DNA of 64,000 bases from Hyperoplus lanceolatus (lineage: Eukaryota; Chordata; Actinopteri; Uranoscopiformes; Ammodytidae), in assembly GCA_026929865.2 (NCBI GenBank), contig CM049408.1, positions 1,116,001 through 1,180,000 of the forward strand, in the 5' to 3' direction. Below are positions 24,065 to 36,609 of the stretch, one piece after another (the first letter of the stretch is position 1; the number at the start of each line of letters is the position of its first letter). The translations under genes and the position numbers were made by a program. The notes under the pieces are model-generated. The model was not told the DNA's origin, searched no databases, and saw only the letters and a program-made list of their open reading frames with translations.

Positions 24065-25003
24065 GGGGAGAACGGGGTAATTTGTCACATGGGTTGGATG
24101 TCACATTCGTTATATCTCGCCACCAGAGCGCGCTAGCTCTGAAATGTTGATATAAAAAAGGTCCAGAATTGGGATCAGAGGTCACATACATAGACTTCCT
24201 TGGAGCTAGACAGCTGCATTTCAGGTGAGAGGATGTTTTGTGTTTTTCATGTCAAATTCAAAATATTTTGCTTCTCAGTATTTTTCTTCTAGGCTTTTAC
24301 ACAATGGGTTTATAACAAAACACTTGTTACCCTCAGAAAGTGTGAAGGGTAAACTATAGTTTAGATTGTGGTTAGCAAGCTAATTAGTTGTCAGATGGTT
24401 GTTGGCCTTGATGCTAGCAAGAAATTCAAGTTGGGGTTGGTCGTCAAATTTTTTGGGGGGTTGGTTGTCACATGTTATCTCAAGGCTGCAGCCAGAAAAG
24501 GAACCCAATAACGAAATAAATTGTCAAGCTGTATCCTCACTGACACCCCAGAGAAGGAAAGAATAGAGCAGGAAAAGGCAGCTAGCAAGCAAAAGAAAAA
24601 AGGGCAACAAAATCAAAACAACCCAGTGCATCCCAAACTAGACTAGCTGCCAAGGCTACAGAACGTTATGTAGGCCTATTTGTCAACTTGACAATGCAAT
24701 TAAACATTCAAATTTGGTTCTGCCTCCTTGCCTTCTTTTTTTCCCATTAAGATAACATTGTGACAAACAACCCCATAGTGTGTGACAACCGACCCCTTGA
24801 TGGGGTTGGTTGTCACAATGTGTCAGAGTGTCTTTGATGGTAAATTACTTCTTCATTACAATAAGTTGGAAAAAAAGAGAGACACACATTTCTAGCCAAC
24901 ACCTTAAGCTTCAATCTAATGTAGGAATGATTATTGACAGATGTTTTGGTGATGAGCAATTCTCACTAGAGTAAAAAGTGTGCCTACTTACCCCGTTCTC
25001 CCC
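24065..25003. mobile_element. MITE with GGGGAGAACGGGG ends, TA target
   Basis: The ends GGGGAGAACGGGGTAA and TTACCCCGTTCTCCCC are a perfect 16-bp inverted repeat, flanked by TA at 24063-24064 and 25004-25005. Removing the element plus one TA restores the L1 ORF2 reading ALVQFKVVHRIHISK, which proves it is an insertion. The interior repeats GTTGGTTGTCACA-like motifs on both strands. The TA target suggests Tc1/mariner-type mobilisation. Confidence 0.92.
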
Positions 25004-25005
25004 TA

Positions 25006-25329
25006 CTACTTTAAATTGCACAAGAGCATGTCGGGCGCACATGAAGGTAGAGTGTATCCGATCCAGGACTGAGGTTGAAAAACACAGAAATTGAGCCTTT
25101 TAATGTGGGGTTTACAGAAAGAAACAAATCGACATGATTGGCTGGCGGTTTATAAGGGAATTGGGGAATTAACTTCTGCGTAAAATGCCTGATTTTCAGA
25201 AATCGGAAAAAATTAGTCTTTTCGATACCAAAATGTTTTGTCAATTGAGAAAAACTAGCAAATAGATCATTAATTAATAAATCACCGATGCATTTTAAGC
25301 CTTTTTTATGCCAGATCTTGAATGCACTG
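25006..25329 (-). pseudogene. L1 ORF2 segment downstream of the reverse transcriptase
   Basis: The minus strand reads IWHKKGLKCIGDLLINDLFA, then LTKHFGIEKTNFFRFLKIRH and HVDLFLSVNPTLKG, an L1 ORF2 region normally just after the thumb. It is separated from the rest of ORF2 by the 25330-28778 insertion and joins it through the GAATGCACTG target duplication. Confidence 0.75.
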
Positions 25330-25830
25330 TTGGGAATTCATAAGGGGTAGATTTGGTCAAGTCAAGAGTATAATTAATTTCATGGAAATTATAATATTAA
25401 GAAAAATTGTTAATTAATGATCAATTAAATTAGTCCAGCTAATCAAATTACTTATTAATACCTACGGAGCACCACCCTTTGTAAAAGGGAACTTTGCATC
25501 AAATCAGAAAACAGTCTCATAATGTTAAAGGGATTTATCTTGAAAATGTCAAAGTTGGTTACAATGTACATTTAAGATAATGAAGGAGTGAATATTCGAG
25601 CATAAACCTTATTTACCAGCCATTAGTGAAATACAAGACACAAATATCACAGACACTGCTTCTTAAAATCAAAATGTAAGGGTTTATTTACTTAGGTAAG
25701 TTGATTAAAACGATACACATAAGTCAATAACCATGAACTAATCTAATTTAAGAAAGCAGACATAGCACAAGCAATGATAAGAACAGTTTAGATTATAAAG
25801 CCATGTATTTCTATCTATGTGCAGGCGACT

Positions 25831-25964
<134 letters not shown>

Positions 25965-26318
25965 CAGAGGAACGTCACTTTAGAATTTAGATGAATTTAG
26001 ATGGCAGACGCGAGAGTTTGACGTCACGCGAGAGTTTGAAGTGGCTTTTAAGCCACGGGTAGATCAATTGCTAATAGCAATGTGGACAACTTCTAAAAGT
26101 TGAATATTCTACCTTTAATCAGTAGGGGAAGTAGCATGCAAAGCATGTATGTAACCTACTGCTTCAATCTAACACATAATAATTATAAAGGATGATGCTG
26201 GGAGACTTTGGGTTTGTCTTCACGCGATCTTAACTTTGAAATTACAGAAACTCAACACTCATGTATTCATGAAGAATACTTGAGGGGGAAATCACGAGTG
26301 TCAGTGTGTTTGTGTGTG

Positions 26319-27348
26319 CAGGGCTGTACAGTGCGACAGTTTTGATCGCATTTGCTACTGAAATTGATCACGTGCGATGATGAATACAAGTACACTCGCA
26401 CGAGTGCTAATGAGCAGATGCTGTCTGTTTGAGACACAGAGGAGTGCTGCTCAACACTGCTTAACACTACATTAACCCTACATTAACACTCTCCAAATTC
26501 GGGTAAATGTAGTCTTTAGGCAAGTAAGTTATTGAGTCCACCCTCCACTTTGGCTGGTGAAAGATGTGTGCTCGGACGGGACCTGTGCTTGTGCGGCGAT
26601 TCTAGCGTCTAATACACTTTACCAACGGTAATAACCGGAAGGAGACGGCACGCATTAAAAGCCTGTTACTAGCCAAACGTGAGTTGACTTTTTTGAAGCC
26701 GGTAAGAACAGGAAGTTCGCGCTTCACAGCCCTGCAGTGTGCTAGCTTGAAAATCAACTGCTTCAGCTGCAGAGAGCAGTCAACAACAGCAGTCTATTTA
26801 AACAAAGTTTGAAATAACTGATAAGCCACTGAAGAACTACTCCCAACACATTCACAACAACCTATTTAACTTATCCTAAATTGTACCAATATGTATACTT
26901 ATTTATTTAATAGGCTATATGTTTTAAAGTTATAGGTTTTAATTAACAGAAGGACATTTACCAAAAATGTTTATTATTATGAATATAATAATGATATGTA
27001 TATACAAAAAATATATAGATATTAATTTCATGGGGAGAAATAATTCTGAATCAGCAAAAAAATTGCAATTGGCAGGCAGGTTAGATTATTTTGTCTAAAT
27101 TACAATCAGTGCACCCCTATTAATTTTTCTACAATTATTACTGCACACACTAGGATATGACATTTATTGAGAATTTCAAATGAGACCAAGATGACAGGCT
27201 AAAAGGCAATTAGAGCTAAATGCATGGGTTAAGGTTATGCAAGTTTTCGATCATACTTTGTGTACTACTGAATTTATTTTTGTGCTACTGATTTTTTTTG
27301 CTTGCTAGCACCAGTACTATCACCTAAAAAAATAAGCGTACAGCCCTG
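26319..27348. mobile_element. hAT-like element nested in the 3.4-kb insertion
   Basis: The ends CAGGGCTGTAC and GTACAGCCCTG are perfect inverted repeats starting with the hAT hallmark CAG. Flanks are GTGTGTG at 26312-26318 and 27349-27355, a likely 7-8-bp duplication, though a GT-rich context could make this chance. The interior is AT-rich and non-coding. The left edge of the large duplicated block falls inside it (about 26990). Confidence 0.7.
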
Positions 27349-28788
27349 GTGTGTGTGATGTGCGTAGTTAGAAATGAGAAGGAGAGGAACAAAAGACAGT
27401 AGCTGCAGCTCCAGCGCGTAGTGAACTGTTTCCTCCAATCACACAGTGACTGCAAATGCGCATTTACGTACACTGAGTTGAATTGATACAGAGGAAAGAA
27501 TTCACCGGCTATAAGAGTGACAGCAACAACACATCAATACATTCCCGGTTAACGGGAGAAAAACACTGTGAGCGAAAAACACTTAATGTAAAACATAAGT
27601 GAGTCAGAATTACTTTAAAATCAGGTAATAGTGAGCACGTCAGCTCTTACGTTTACTTCAAGTTAAATGAACAACATAAAATAACTATCTTAGCCCAGAC
27701 AATAGCCTCACGTGAATCGCTTGGTCCAGCGATGATTTGTGGAAGGCAGCTGGAGAAGATGAAGAAAAAGGCTGCTCGCCGGGTCTTGTGTGCTGATGCA
27801 GCGCGTCTTGTGGAAGACAGTGGTGTGGAACCAGCTCAGCTGATAAGGGCAGCGTGCCTCACCATGCCAAGGGAAAGAAAGCAGGGGATCAGCGGCTCTT
27901 CTTGGCAATGGCGGGCTGTCTGCGGTCCGAAGGGCAGCATAGGCAAGGAGGATAGGAGGAAGCGGAGAACACCCTCTCCGTCGGGCCTTGTCTTGGCTGG
28001 CGCTGCGTCTGGTGGCAGCGTAGTAACGGCCCAGATGATAAGTGATAGGCGGCTTCACTTCTCGGCGGGTCCGCTGGCTGGCTCCGGTCCGTGGAACGGG
28101 CAGTGCAGGCGTCTTGATGAAGGGATCCTGCGTCTTTGCGCATGCTTTGCGCATGTGGGGGTCCTGTTTTGAGGAGAGGTTGAGGTGGCTGAGGTGGAGT
28201 TTTTCAGTAGGAAACTCTCTCGAATCCGGGAAAACAGAAGAAGATGTTCCAAGCAGTCCATCAACTCGTCCAGCGAGAATAAAGACTGGGACTTGGTTGC
28301 TTATTCCTAGGCCTCAGGTTTAAGCATTTCGTACCTTCTATCACGGCTGGAAGCCGACGGCGAATGGCAAAGATGAGAGTCTTGCATCCTGTATTAAAAC
28401 AGTCCAAATGCATTCTCATCCAATCAGAAGTTAGTTGTCTAATCAGCAAGCAGTGTTTACATTCGAACCAGCCAATACAATGCTCTTCCTTCCTTAGGAA
28501 AAGAAAGCTTTGAAGCTTGTGTCTCACAGTTGAGATAAGGTGAACACAGCAGGGTGCCTGGGCCCTGCCCTGTCTGGTTTGAACTTTATGGTAGCTTCCA
28601 AATAGAGTTTCATCCTGTGGACTTTGCAGAGAATCAGTCCTCAAAGGTCTGGTAGGATTAACCAACCTTTTAAAAGGGACTATCACATCTTAAATGAGTT
28701 TATGACCTCCGCAGGGGTCTGGGATGGTTGCATCTACAGAGAAACCTATGTAAACATGCGTTAGACTTTAGTCTCTTGGAATGCACTG

Positions 28789-29815
28789 TGGCATCAGTCT
28801 TAACCCATTACAACATTTCAAATGAGACACTCTGTGTAGGCACAACAGCACCATCCACCGTTGAGGGAGTAAACAAATGATAACTGCAATTGGGCTGAAA
28901 AGTGAAAAATTCTGCATTCCAAAATTCTTCCTAAATTGGGTCCAGATTCGAAGGGAGTGCTTAATCACGGGACTACTGTTGGGAATAGCCGAAGAGAGTG
29001 GAAGTGCGGCTCTTAAGAGGGCAGATAGAGACAATGGGCTAATAGCGCTGGACTCCATTGTTACCCAGACTGGGGCTGAGTCGTCAAGGTGAAAATGCAC
29101 CCAATACACTAAAGAACGGATATTAGCAGCCCAGTAATAGTATTGGAAATTAGGGAGGGCCATTCCACCTGTTTGTTTGGGTCTTTGAAGAAAAGCTTTC
29201 CGTAACCGAGGGTGTTTACCATTCCAAATATAATTTATCATTAAAGAGTCAAGGGCCTGAAAAAAGGATTTGGGGAGAAAGATGGGGAGACATTGGAATA
29301 GATATAGGAACTTTGGGAGTAATGTCATTTTAATTGAATTTATTCTACCTATAAGAGAGAAAGCCAGAGGAGACCATTTCGATAATATTTGCTTCGCCTG
29401 ATCCAATAATTTGAGGAAGTTCGATTTAAATAGGTTTTTAAAATTTCTGGTAAAACATACCCCAAGGTACCTCAGATGATATGTCAACACTTTGAGTGGG
29501 AGAGCTGTGTAATCAAGTTTAAGAGCTTCTTTATTAATCGGAAAGAGTTCGCTCTTACTCAAGTTAAGCCAGAAAACTGACTAAAGACCTCCAACACAGA
29601 AAGTGCCTCCGGTAAAGAGGTGGCTGACTTGGCGACAAACAAAAGTAAGTCATCAGCGTATAATGATACCTTATGTTCAATTCCTCCTCTCCATATCCCC
29701 TGAATCTGTTTGTTACCGCAAATGGCAATCACAAGTGGTTCGATTGCAATAGCAAAAAGGAGCGGGCTCAAAGGACAACCCTGCCGGGTCCCACGGTGCA
29801 GATCAAAATTACTTG
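28789..29815 (-). pseudogene. L1 ORF2, reverse transcriptase palm to thumb
   Basis: On the minus strand from 29815 it reads FDLHRGTRQGCPLSPLLFAI, then SLYADDLLLFVAKS with the YADD catalytic box, and after a frame break SELFPINKEALKLDYTALPL, followed by LSKWSPLAFSLIGRINSIKM and MALPNFQYYYWAANIR. This is the standard L1 order of palm, thumb and connection. At least one frameshift (near 29560) breaks it. Confidence 0.88.
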
Positions 29816-30121
29816 GGGCGGCAGTGGTGAAGTGGGTAGGGAGTTCGCCTCTGGTGTGCAAGGTCGGAGGTTCGATCCCCCGTCTCCCCGCCACATGTCG
29901 AAGTGTCCCTGGGCAAGACACTGAACCCCGAATTGCTCCCGATAGTTAGCTTAGTTATCTTAGCACCCTAGTGCTAAGCCTACCCTGCGTGGTAGCTGCT
30001 GCTATCGGTGTATGAATGTGTGTGTGACTGGGTGAATGTGTACAAAAAAACCCAATGTAAAGCGCTTTGGGTCTGTGATAAACGGAGATATAGCGCTATA
30101 CAAGTCTATTTACCATTTACC
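29816..30121 (+). mobile_element. tRNA-derived SINE inserted in L1 reverse transcriptase
   Basis: It starts GGGCGGCAGTGGTGAAGTGG, has a pol III B-box GGTTCGATCCC, a conserved middle CACATGTCGAAGTGTCCCTG, and the tail AAAGCGCTTTGGGTCTGTG ending in ATTTACCATTTAC. The 5-bp duplication ACTTG flanks it (29811-29815 and 30122-30126). Excision rejoins the reverse transcriptase at HYSS-NFDLHRGTRQG. It is a full-length copy. Confidence 0.9.
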
Positions 30122-30610
30122 ACTTGAGTAATGGTTTGTTAATACTGAGGCAGAAGGGCATGCATATAATAATTTAACGCAAGAAGTGAAAACAGGACCC
30201 AAACCGAATTTTTCAAGGGTGAAAAACAAATAATTCCATTGTACTCTATCAAATGCTTTTTCAGCATCCATAGAAGCGAGGCATTCTGATTCAATATTTC
30301 TGGGGGAATATAAAATGTTCATTAGCCGGCGGATATTATAAAATGATTGACGTCCCTTTATAAACCCAGTTTGGTCGGGGGACATGATAGAGGGGAGAGC
30401 ATCCTCCAATCTGTGGACGAGAATTTTAACAATTATCTTTACATCTGTATTTAATAGTGAAATTGGTTGGTATGATGCACAATCTAGAGGATCTTTATCC
30501 TTTTTTAATAACAGGGAAATACAGGCCTGGTAGAACGAAGGCGGAAGTTTACCTGAGTCAAATGAGTCTGAGAATACTGAACATAAAAAAGGTGACAGGT
30601 CTGACATCAA
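30122..30610 (-). pseudogene. L1 ORF2, reverse transcriptase fingers
   Basis: The minus strand reads FYQACISLLLKKDKDPLDCA, SYQPISLLNTDVKI, then MSPDQTGFIKGRQSFYNIRR and [20 protein letters not shown], with the AFDRV catalytic aspartate box. The frame is intact up to the SINE insertion. Confidence 0.9.
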
Positions 30611-31246
30611 TGAATTATCAACACAAAAATAATCAATTCGGGTGTAAGTGTGGTGGACATGTGAAAAGAATGAATATTCTCTTCCTGTGGGGTATAAAAA
30701 CCTGTATGGATCAGAGAGGCTATAATCAGCAAGAAATTATTTGATATAACCTGCAGATCTGCTAAGAGTGGCAGGTTTAGGGGAAAAGTGATCTAAGACT
30801 GGATCTAGATAACAATTAAAATCCCCACCAAGAATAAGAGAATGGGAATTGAGATCAGGGAGTTGAGAAAAAAATCTCTTGAAGAATTCTACATCATCGA
30901 CGTTAGGCGCGTAGACGTTGGCCAAGATGACTGACTTATTGTAAATTTTGCCTGAAACAATAATAAAACGTCCATTTTTATCTGATATAATGTTTGAGGA
31001 CTCAAAAGGAATATTACTATCAATAAGGATAGCTGTGCCCCTAGCCTTACCCCTGAAAGTAGAATGAAAAAATTGTCCACGCCAGCATTTACTTAATCGC
31101 CCATGGTCAGAGTCATGTAAGTGGGTTTCTTGAAGGAAAACTATTCCAGCCCTGAGCCGTTTTAGGTGGGTTAAGACCTTACCCCTTTTCACTTTGTGAT
31201 TTAGCCCCTTGACATTCCAACTAATTAAATTAAGATTGCCCTTCAT
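30611..31246 (-). pseudogene. L1 ORF2, apurinic endonuclease domain
   Basis: From the start codon at 31246 it reads MKGNLNLISWNVKGLNHKVK, then FLQETHL, ANVYAPNVDD and LGGDFNCYLDPVLD, the ordered endonuclease motifs. The frame stops at 30737, and the continuation to YFCVDNSL at about 30615 needs a frame change. The reverse-transcriptase part begins at once afterwards, so the usual linker of a few hundred bases appears deleted. Confidence 0.88.
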
Positions 31247-31937
31247 CTAGCTCAGTTATAGTGAGAATAAAAAGAGTTGCTCCGATAAGAAAAAGAGTAG
31301 CAAAATACAGAGGGAAAGAAAAACACACAACAAAGGAAAACACAAATAACTGAAAACACTGAAGGTGATGACTTATCAACTAAACCCCCAGTTAACACCA
31401 CCCCATCCCACCCAGAACCCACCCCATATATTGCTCTAAACAGCAAACCCCAAAAGACCCTTACTAGTCTCACAACAAACATTCCAAGCCTTAACTTCCT
31501 GACCTGTGCTAGCTGCCCACATAGGTCTTGTACAATTCACCCCATAACAGCTAGTAACACTATGAACAATCCAGCAAACTGTCAAAATGACAACACACTA
31601 AACAAAAAAAACGTGCTCACCCAACAGATTCGAAATTCAAAAAAAGAACAAGGCTTGAGTTAGACAAGCTGTCCAAATGGCAAAAAAATAAAATAAATGA
31701 AGAACAGACACGGTTATCCAGCCGTTTTAAAATAGAGATACAAATAAAAAAAAGCGAGTGAGCTAGACAATAAGTCAAAATGACAAGCAACAAAAATGTC
31801 ACGCTCACCCAGCTGATTTACTCATCTTAAAAAAGGGAGAAAAAATGCGTGTAGTACCATCAGTCTGAGAGTTTGGCTGGGGATATGAAAAGAGCATTTG
31901 TCCAACTTTGTATACTCACAACAGGCAATCGTATTTG

Positions 31938-32778
31938 CTACGGACTCACACCCAATGTAGATATGTAGTTAGATGCTTCAGAGACGGACCGCAACCACCT
32001 TCTCTCGCCGCTCTGGAGAGTAATGCGAAGCCTCGCAGGGAAGAGGAGAGAGGGACGGAGACCGCGCTGATAAAGCTCAGCTATGACCCCCCTGTATTCA
32101 GCCCGCTGCTTCACGACCTCCGCGCTGTAATCCTCGTAGAACCGGAGCTTGTGGCCGTGGTTTCCAAGCTCTCCCTGTTTACGTGCCTCTCTCATGATCA
32201 AGTCTTTAGTCTGGTATCGGTGGAAGCGGATGATGACGGGCCGCGGCCCGTCATCTATCACGCGGGCCCGGTTTGGGTGCTAGAGTACGGTGAGCTCTGT
32301 CCAGCTCCGGGGAAGAAGGGAGAGTTTGATTACCAAAAACCTCGACGAGAAGCTTGGAGAAAAAGGCGGTGGGGCGAGCGCCCTCAAGTGACTCTGGTAA
32401 GCCCACAATACGTACATTCTGTCTCCTGCTTCTCCCTTCCAAATCCGATAGTTTAGATTTCAGCAACTTGTTGTCTTCCTGCAGTGAGGAGCACGTAGCC
32501 TCAAGTTGCTCCAGGCGTCCGCAAACAGTTTCTGCATTCTCCTCGAGATCGGTTATACGTTTCCCCTGGCCTGAGACCACGGCCTGGATGTTGTCCAGCT
32601 TAGTGTCCATGCTGGCGAAGGATGACTTAAACTCAGCGGCTATGGCTGCTCTATGCTGCTCAAGCAGGTCCGGAATGGAAGCCATTGAGCTAGCATTAAC
32701 ATCAATGCTAACCACGCTGTCCGAGGACATATCTGACTCTGCCGAATCTCTTTTTGCGTTTTTCTTTCCTCTAGGCAT
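31938..32778 (-). pseudogene. L1 ORF1 (RNA-binding chaperone), one frameshift
   Basis: It starts MPRGKKNAKRDSAESDMSSD at 32778, continues with a heptad-rich coiled coil (ITDLEENAETVCGRLEQLEA), the RRM-type motif RRQNVRIVGLPE, and ELDRAHRTLAPKPG. Near 32255 the frame shifts and continues as PVIIRFHRYQTKDLIMREAR to LSAALWRVM-like C-terminal sequence at 31938. This is the layout of L1 ORF1p (coiled coil, RRM, C-terminal domain). Confidence 0.85.
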
Positions 32779-33677
32779 TTCTCCAAAACAGTAATAGTGT
32801 TACCGGCAACACAAGCTCAAAAAAATTGATGAAAATAGGGTTTAATCAGTTAGGTCTGAAATAGTTAGTGGGAGCTATAGAGCGATCGCACCTACTCCAT
32901 GCTCTGTAACCCGGAAGTCTGAGGCAAAGCAGTTTGTAGATATCCTATGACCTGGATGACTAAAGGAGAGCGTATCAATGTTCTTATTGTGTGCCATATA
33001 GTTCTGGGACATTATGATGAGCCCATCTAAACTGGCACCGTATGTCATCAGAATTTTTTTGTTGTTGTTTTTTTTCATGCATTCCGAGGTAATTATATCT
33101 GATGTAATCTATAGTAAATAACGTTATTTAAAGTCTGTCGCACATGTGTGGCTGCCTAAATCCACAACTTTGCATATAATACGGTTATAGGCTATTTATC
33201 TTGGTAAAACATTTTATAGGTCAGACAATATTAGATTAGTTATTTTTTTGGCATTTTTCCCACCTGATGTTTTTGCAGTTGGATGCATGGACGTATTAAA
33301 AGGGTTGGATGGTGCACACAGGCTTTCTGTAACAGTAACATACAGAATAGTATTATTCTTTGAGCTAACCTTACCTACACACTTTATTGCTGACTAAAAT
33401 AACAATACTTCTGCTAATGGCTTACTCTTTTCTGTGGCTTCAGAATCATGTTGGTGCTATACAGTACTGTGAGCACCAGCGGAAGAAGATTTGGTTCAAA
33501 ATGTTCCTTTATTGCTTTTCCAGGCGCACACAAAGACAACTGAAAACACTGCTGCAGACAATAAATACAACGGCATTGTGGCTGAGATGAAGTGGTGGAG
33601 GTGGATAATGAGGGCCCTTTAGTGTACCAACTCCTCCATCTTCTCAGTGAGATGTGTTGATTTGTCCTTTTGTCCAG

Positions 33678-33825
33678 GTGGACTTCTTTGCAGTGGAGCT
33701 GCTGGATGGCAGCCTGTACCTGCTGCTGGACATGGGCTCAGGGACCATCAAGGTGAAGGCCACCCAGACTAAGGTCAATGATGGGGCCTGGTATCACGTT
33801 GACATCCAGAGAGACGGGCGCTCAG
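33678..33825 (+). CDS. nrxn3: neurexin-3 exon, LNS3 domain, middle
   Basis: 148 nt, in phase 0 and out phase 1, from [20 protein letters not shown] to [14 protein letters not shown]. The acceptor is TTTTGTCCAG and the donor GTCAGT at 33826. It follows QKNTK of the previous exon as in neurexin-3. The frame is intact here, in contrast to the broken copy at 58465-58610. Confidence 0.97.
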
Positions 33826-34161
33826 GTCAGTTGTGTTGGGGACAATTATGACAAACTGCGTCTAATGGAATTGAAATCCCTTTTAGGTAACACTTAGTTT
33901 AAGGTTTTAATAATAGCTCATATTCAGAAAAACTGTTAATTTAGTAGTTCCATAACTTCGAGCCATGTTTGTGGACTTTTGATTGACTGATTTGAAAAAA
34001 TAAATAAATAAATAATTAAAACGCTCACCAAAAGCTTTCCGATGTACTCTGTATTCTAACAAATATCTAATCACTTTCATACACGGTATCTTTTGTTCTT
34101 AACATCACCATTCCATCTTGTTCCACTGCTGGTGTACCTGATCTTTACCTGACCCCAACAG

Positions 34162-34545
34162 GCACCATATCAGTGAACAGCAGACGGACTCCGTTCACAG
34201 CCAGTGGTGAGAGTGAGATCCTGGACCTGGAGGGGGACATGTACCTGGGGGGGCTTCCCACTGACCGGGCCAATCTCATCCTGCCTACTGAGCTCTGGAC
34301 AGCCATGCTTAACTATGGTTACGTGGGCTGTGTCCGGGACCTTTTCATAGACGGTCGAAGCAAGGACATCCGTCAGATTGCTGAGGCACAAAATGGCGCT
34401 GGAATCAAACCCTCGTGTAACAAGCAACCTGTTAAGCAGTGTGAGAGCTACCCATGCAAGAACCGAGGCATCTGCAAAGAAGGCTGGAATCGATTCATTT
34501 GTGACTGCACCGGCACTGGCTACTGGTCACGCACCTGTGAGAGAG
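34162..34545 (+). CDS. nrxn3: neurexin-3 exon, end of LNS3 and EGF-like domain B
   Basis: 384 nt that complete the split glycine codon and read [40 protein letters not shown], then an EGF-like domain with six cysteines (C-x4-C-x5-C-x8-C-x-C-x9-C, starting [20 protein letters not shown]). The donor GTAAGT is at 34546, phase 1. It ends LNS3 and gives the linker EGF before LNS4. The next exon (LNS4) is not in the window. DIRQ and the EGF wording again fit neurexin-3. Intact. Confidence 0.97.
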
Positions 34546-34733
34546 GTAAGTGTGTGTGTGTGCGCGCGTGGAGGTATGCATATACGTTCTCTTGCATAAA
34601 CCTTAGAACATACTGATACTATACTATTTCCAAGGCAGAGTCAATAGTTTCTAAGAAACAATAGAAGACTAGAACAGTAGGTTGAAAGAGTCACCGTGAA
34701 TAAAGGGTTGATTGCAGGCTGGCTGATTGTGCC

Positions 34734-34802
34734 AGTATTTAAGGAATGACTACTTTAAAGTATTTAAGGAATGACTACTTAAAGGAATGACTACTTTAAA
34801 AG
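34734..34802. repeat. short tandem repeat, ~20-27-bp unit
   Basis: The unit TTTAAGGAATGACTACTTTA occurs about three times with small length differences. The same array is present in the second copy at about 59518-59585. Confidence 0.85.
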
Positions 34803-35485
34803 AGCACAGCGTTCTAGGCTGAACCTGTGGCTTCTTTCAAAGGTTATCATCATGCCATTGTGAGGTCCCACCACGGAGGAAAACAACTGGTTTGTAAAGT
34901 AGATTTTAAGAATATTGAGAATATAGTTCTACATTACTGTATATTGTGCCCTTCAAATTTGGACATGTCTTTCTTTAGCCATATTCAGCCAAAAGGTTGG
35001 ACGTGTATGTCAAATTCAGTGTTGTGATGCAGTTTATGAAGAAGGTACCCCCTGTTTTGAGACACATCTCCAATCTTAACAGTTAGTTATTTAACTAGTT
35101 TAAGGAGATTGATAAAATGGAATATCCTTCTCAGCTGCCAATGCTTCTGTAAAACAAATGTAGACATGATAAGGTCAAGGTGAAGTTTGGCATAAGACTA
35201 TTCTACTGTAGATGGTTATTGCTGTGGGCAGGAATGATCTTAGCGCTCCTTAATACAGTGAAGCTGAAGGAACCTCCCACTAAAACCACTCTGCTGTCTG
35301 TCCAGCATACTGTGTAGTGTTTGTCTGTCTGTATGTCTGTCCAGTAGCCTGTGTAGTGTCTGTCTGTCTGTCCATTATCTTAAGCAGCTTCACCAACATC
35401 CCTCTCTCCACAACCGGGAGCGTGTCTATGTTCCCACAACCCGATGGTCCTACAGCACTATTTTCCTACATTTCTAAGTAATCAA

Positions 35486-36291
35486 AGGGTGTATTCACAC
35501 TTGCCGTGTTTAGTTCGGTTGAAACGAACTCAGGTGCACTTCCGCCTTCGGTGCGTATTATTCAGGCAGGTGTGAATACAGCAATCGCCTTGCATGAAGT
35601 GTGTGTTTTTATTTTTCTTCCAATGTTAACGGGACTGTCAATACTATCCCATGTCAGTTTGGAGCTGAGCCGCGCCGAACTGACACCCTCAGCTCCAAAC
35701 TGACACCCAGCTGAGCCTATTTTCGCGAGCTGCGCGTCCAGCATCAACAATACAGTAAAAATTATGTTTCACATCGTAGGCTACACGCCACATAACGTGG
35801 CATTGCCATATGCCTACATATTATAACCATATTAAACAACAATAATTTGATGGGATTCTTCTTTATTTGTAGGCTAGATGTAGGCCTATTTATGTATTAG
35901 TTTTAACCCCATATTATATCAAACTGTATATTATGCAGTAGTCCACCCCCTTCCTCTCTCTACAACGTAAATGACTCGCAGTCTAGCCTATAGATTTTAC
36001 TGACACAGCTGTTATTTGCCGATAGGCACACAATAAACACCATCGCTATATCTCCATGATTGTTAACAATTTCGCAGTTTTCAATTGGTGCTTCCTGCTT
36101 CTCTCCGCCCCAGAATGTCTGTCCAATGAATGAATTACCTTAGATCACGTGTGGTTTTGCTCCGTAATGCTGGTTCACTTGCAAAAGGGGCAATATGAAA
36201 GTGGACCACACCAAACAAAATCAATCTAAATTATATTTGGTCTGGACCAAAGGAAGTGAACTAGGGTACTTTCCCAGTGTGAATACACCCT
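35486..36291. mobile_element. MITE, AGGGTGTATTCACACT ends
   Basis: The ends AGGGTGTATTCACACT and AGTGTGAATACACCCT are perfect inverted repeats. Subterminal repeats follow in the pairs TTCGGTT and GACCAAA. About 806 bp, non-coding. The second copy lies at about 60284-61090. Confidence 0.8.
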
Positions 36292-36609
36292 AACTATATA
36301 ATAGAGAAAAGTCTGTCTGCCTGTCTGTCTGTCTGTCTGTCTGTGACGGTCTCACTCCTATTCTAACCTCTCCCTGTCCCCTTACCCTAACCACCCAGCT
36401 GTGATGCATGAAACTAATCACCAATTTTAGGAACATGAGCTGTGGGACCATCGGATTGTGGGAACATAGGTATGAAAAACCCCAATAAAACCTTGTTCTT
36501 GGAAAGGTGTGGCTCTACTGAGGGTTGTTTCTGTAAAACTGAAGCATTATAGCATTTATTATACATTTCCTGCGTACACTGCATACTTTTGACAAACACA
36601 ATGACAATG

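Noticed and set aside
27708..28172. Overlapping ~147-codon open frames on both strands in the 3.4-kb insertion
   Set aside because: The region is GC-rich with few stops on either strand, and the second copy breaks both frames. No recognisable domain.
29816..30121. A tRNA gene suggested by the GGTTCGATCCC B-box
   Set aside because: It is the tRNA-derived head of a SINE; no cloverleaf was confirmed, and it is a duplicated insertion inside L1.
34690..36345. CRISPR-like array from the short tandem repeat and CTGT runs
   Set aside because: Repeats are adjacent without unique spacers and the genome is a vertebrate's; these are simple satellites.
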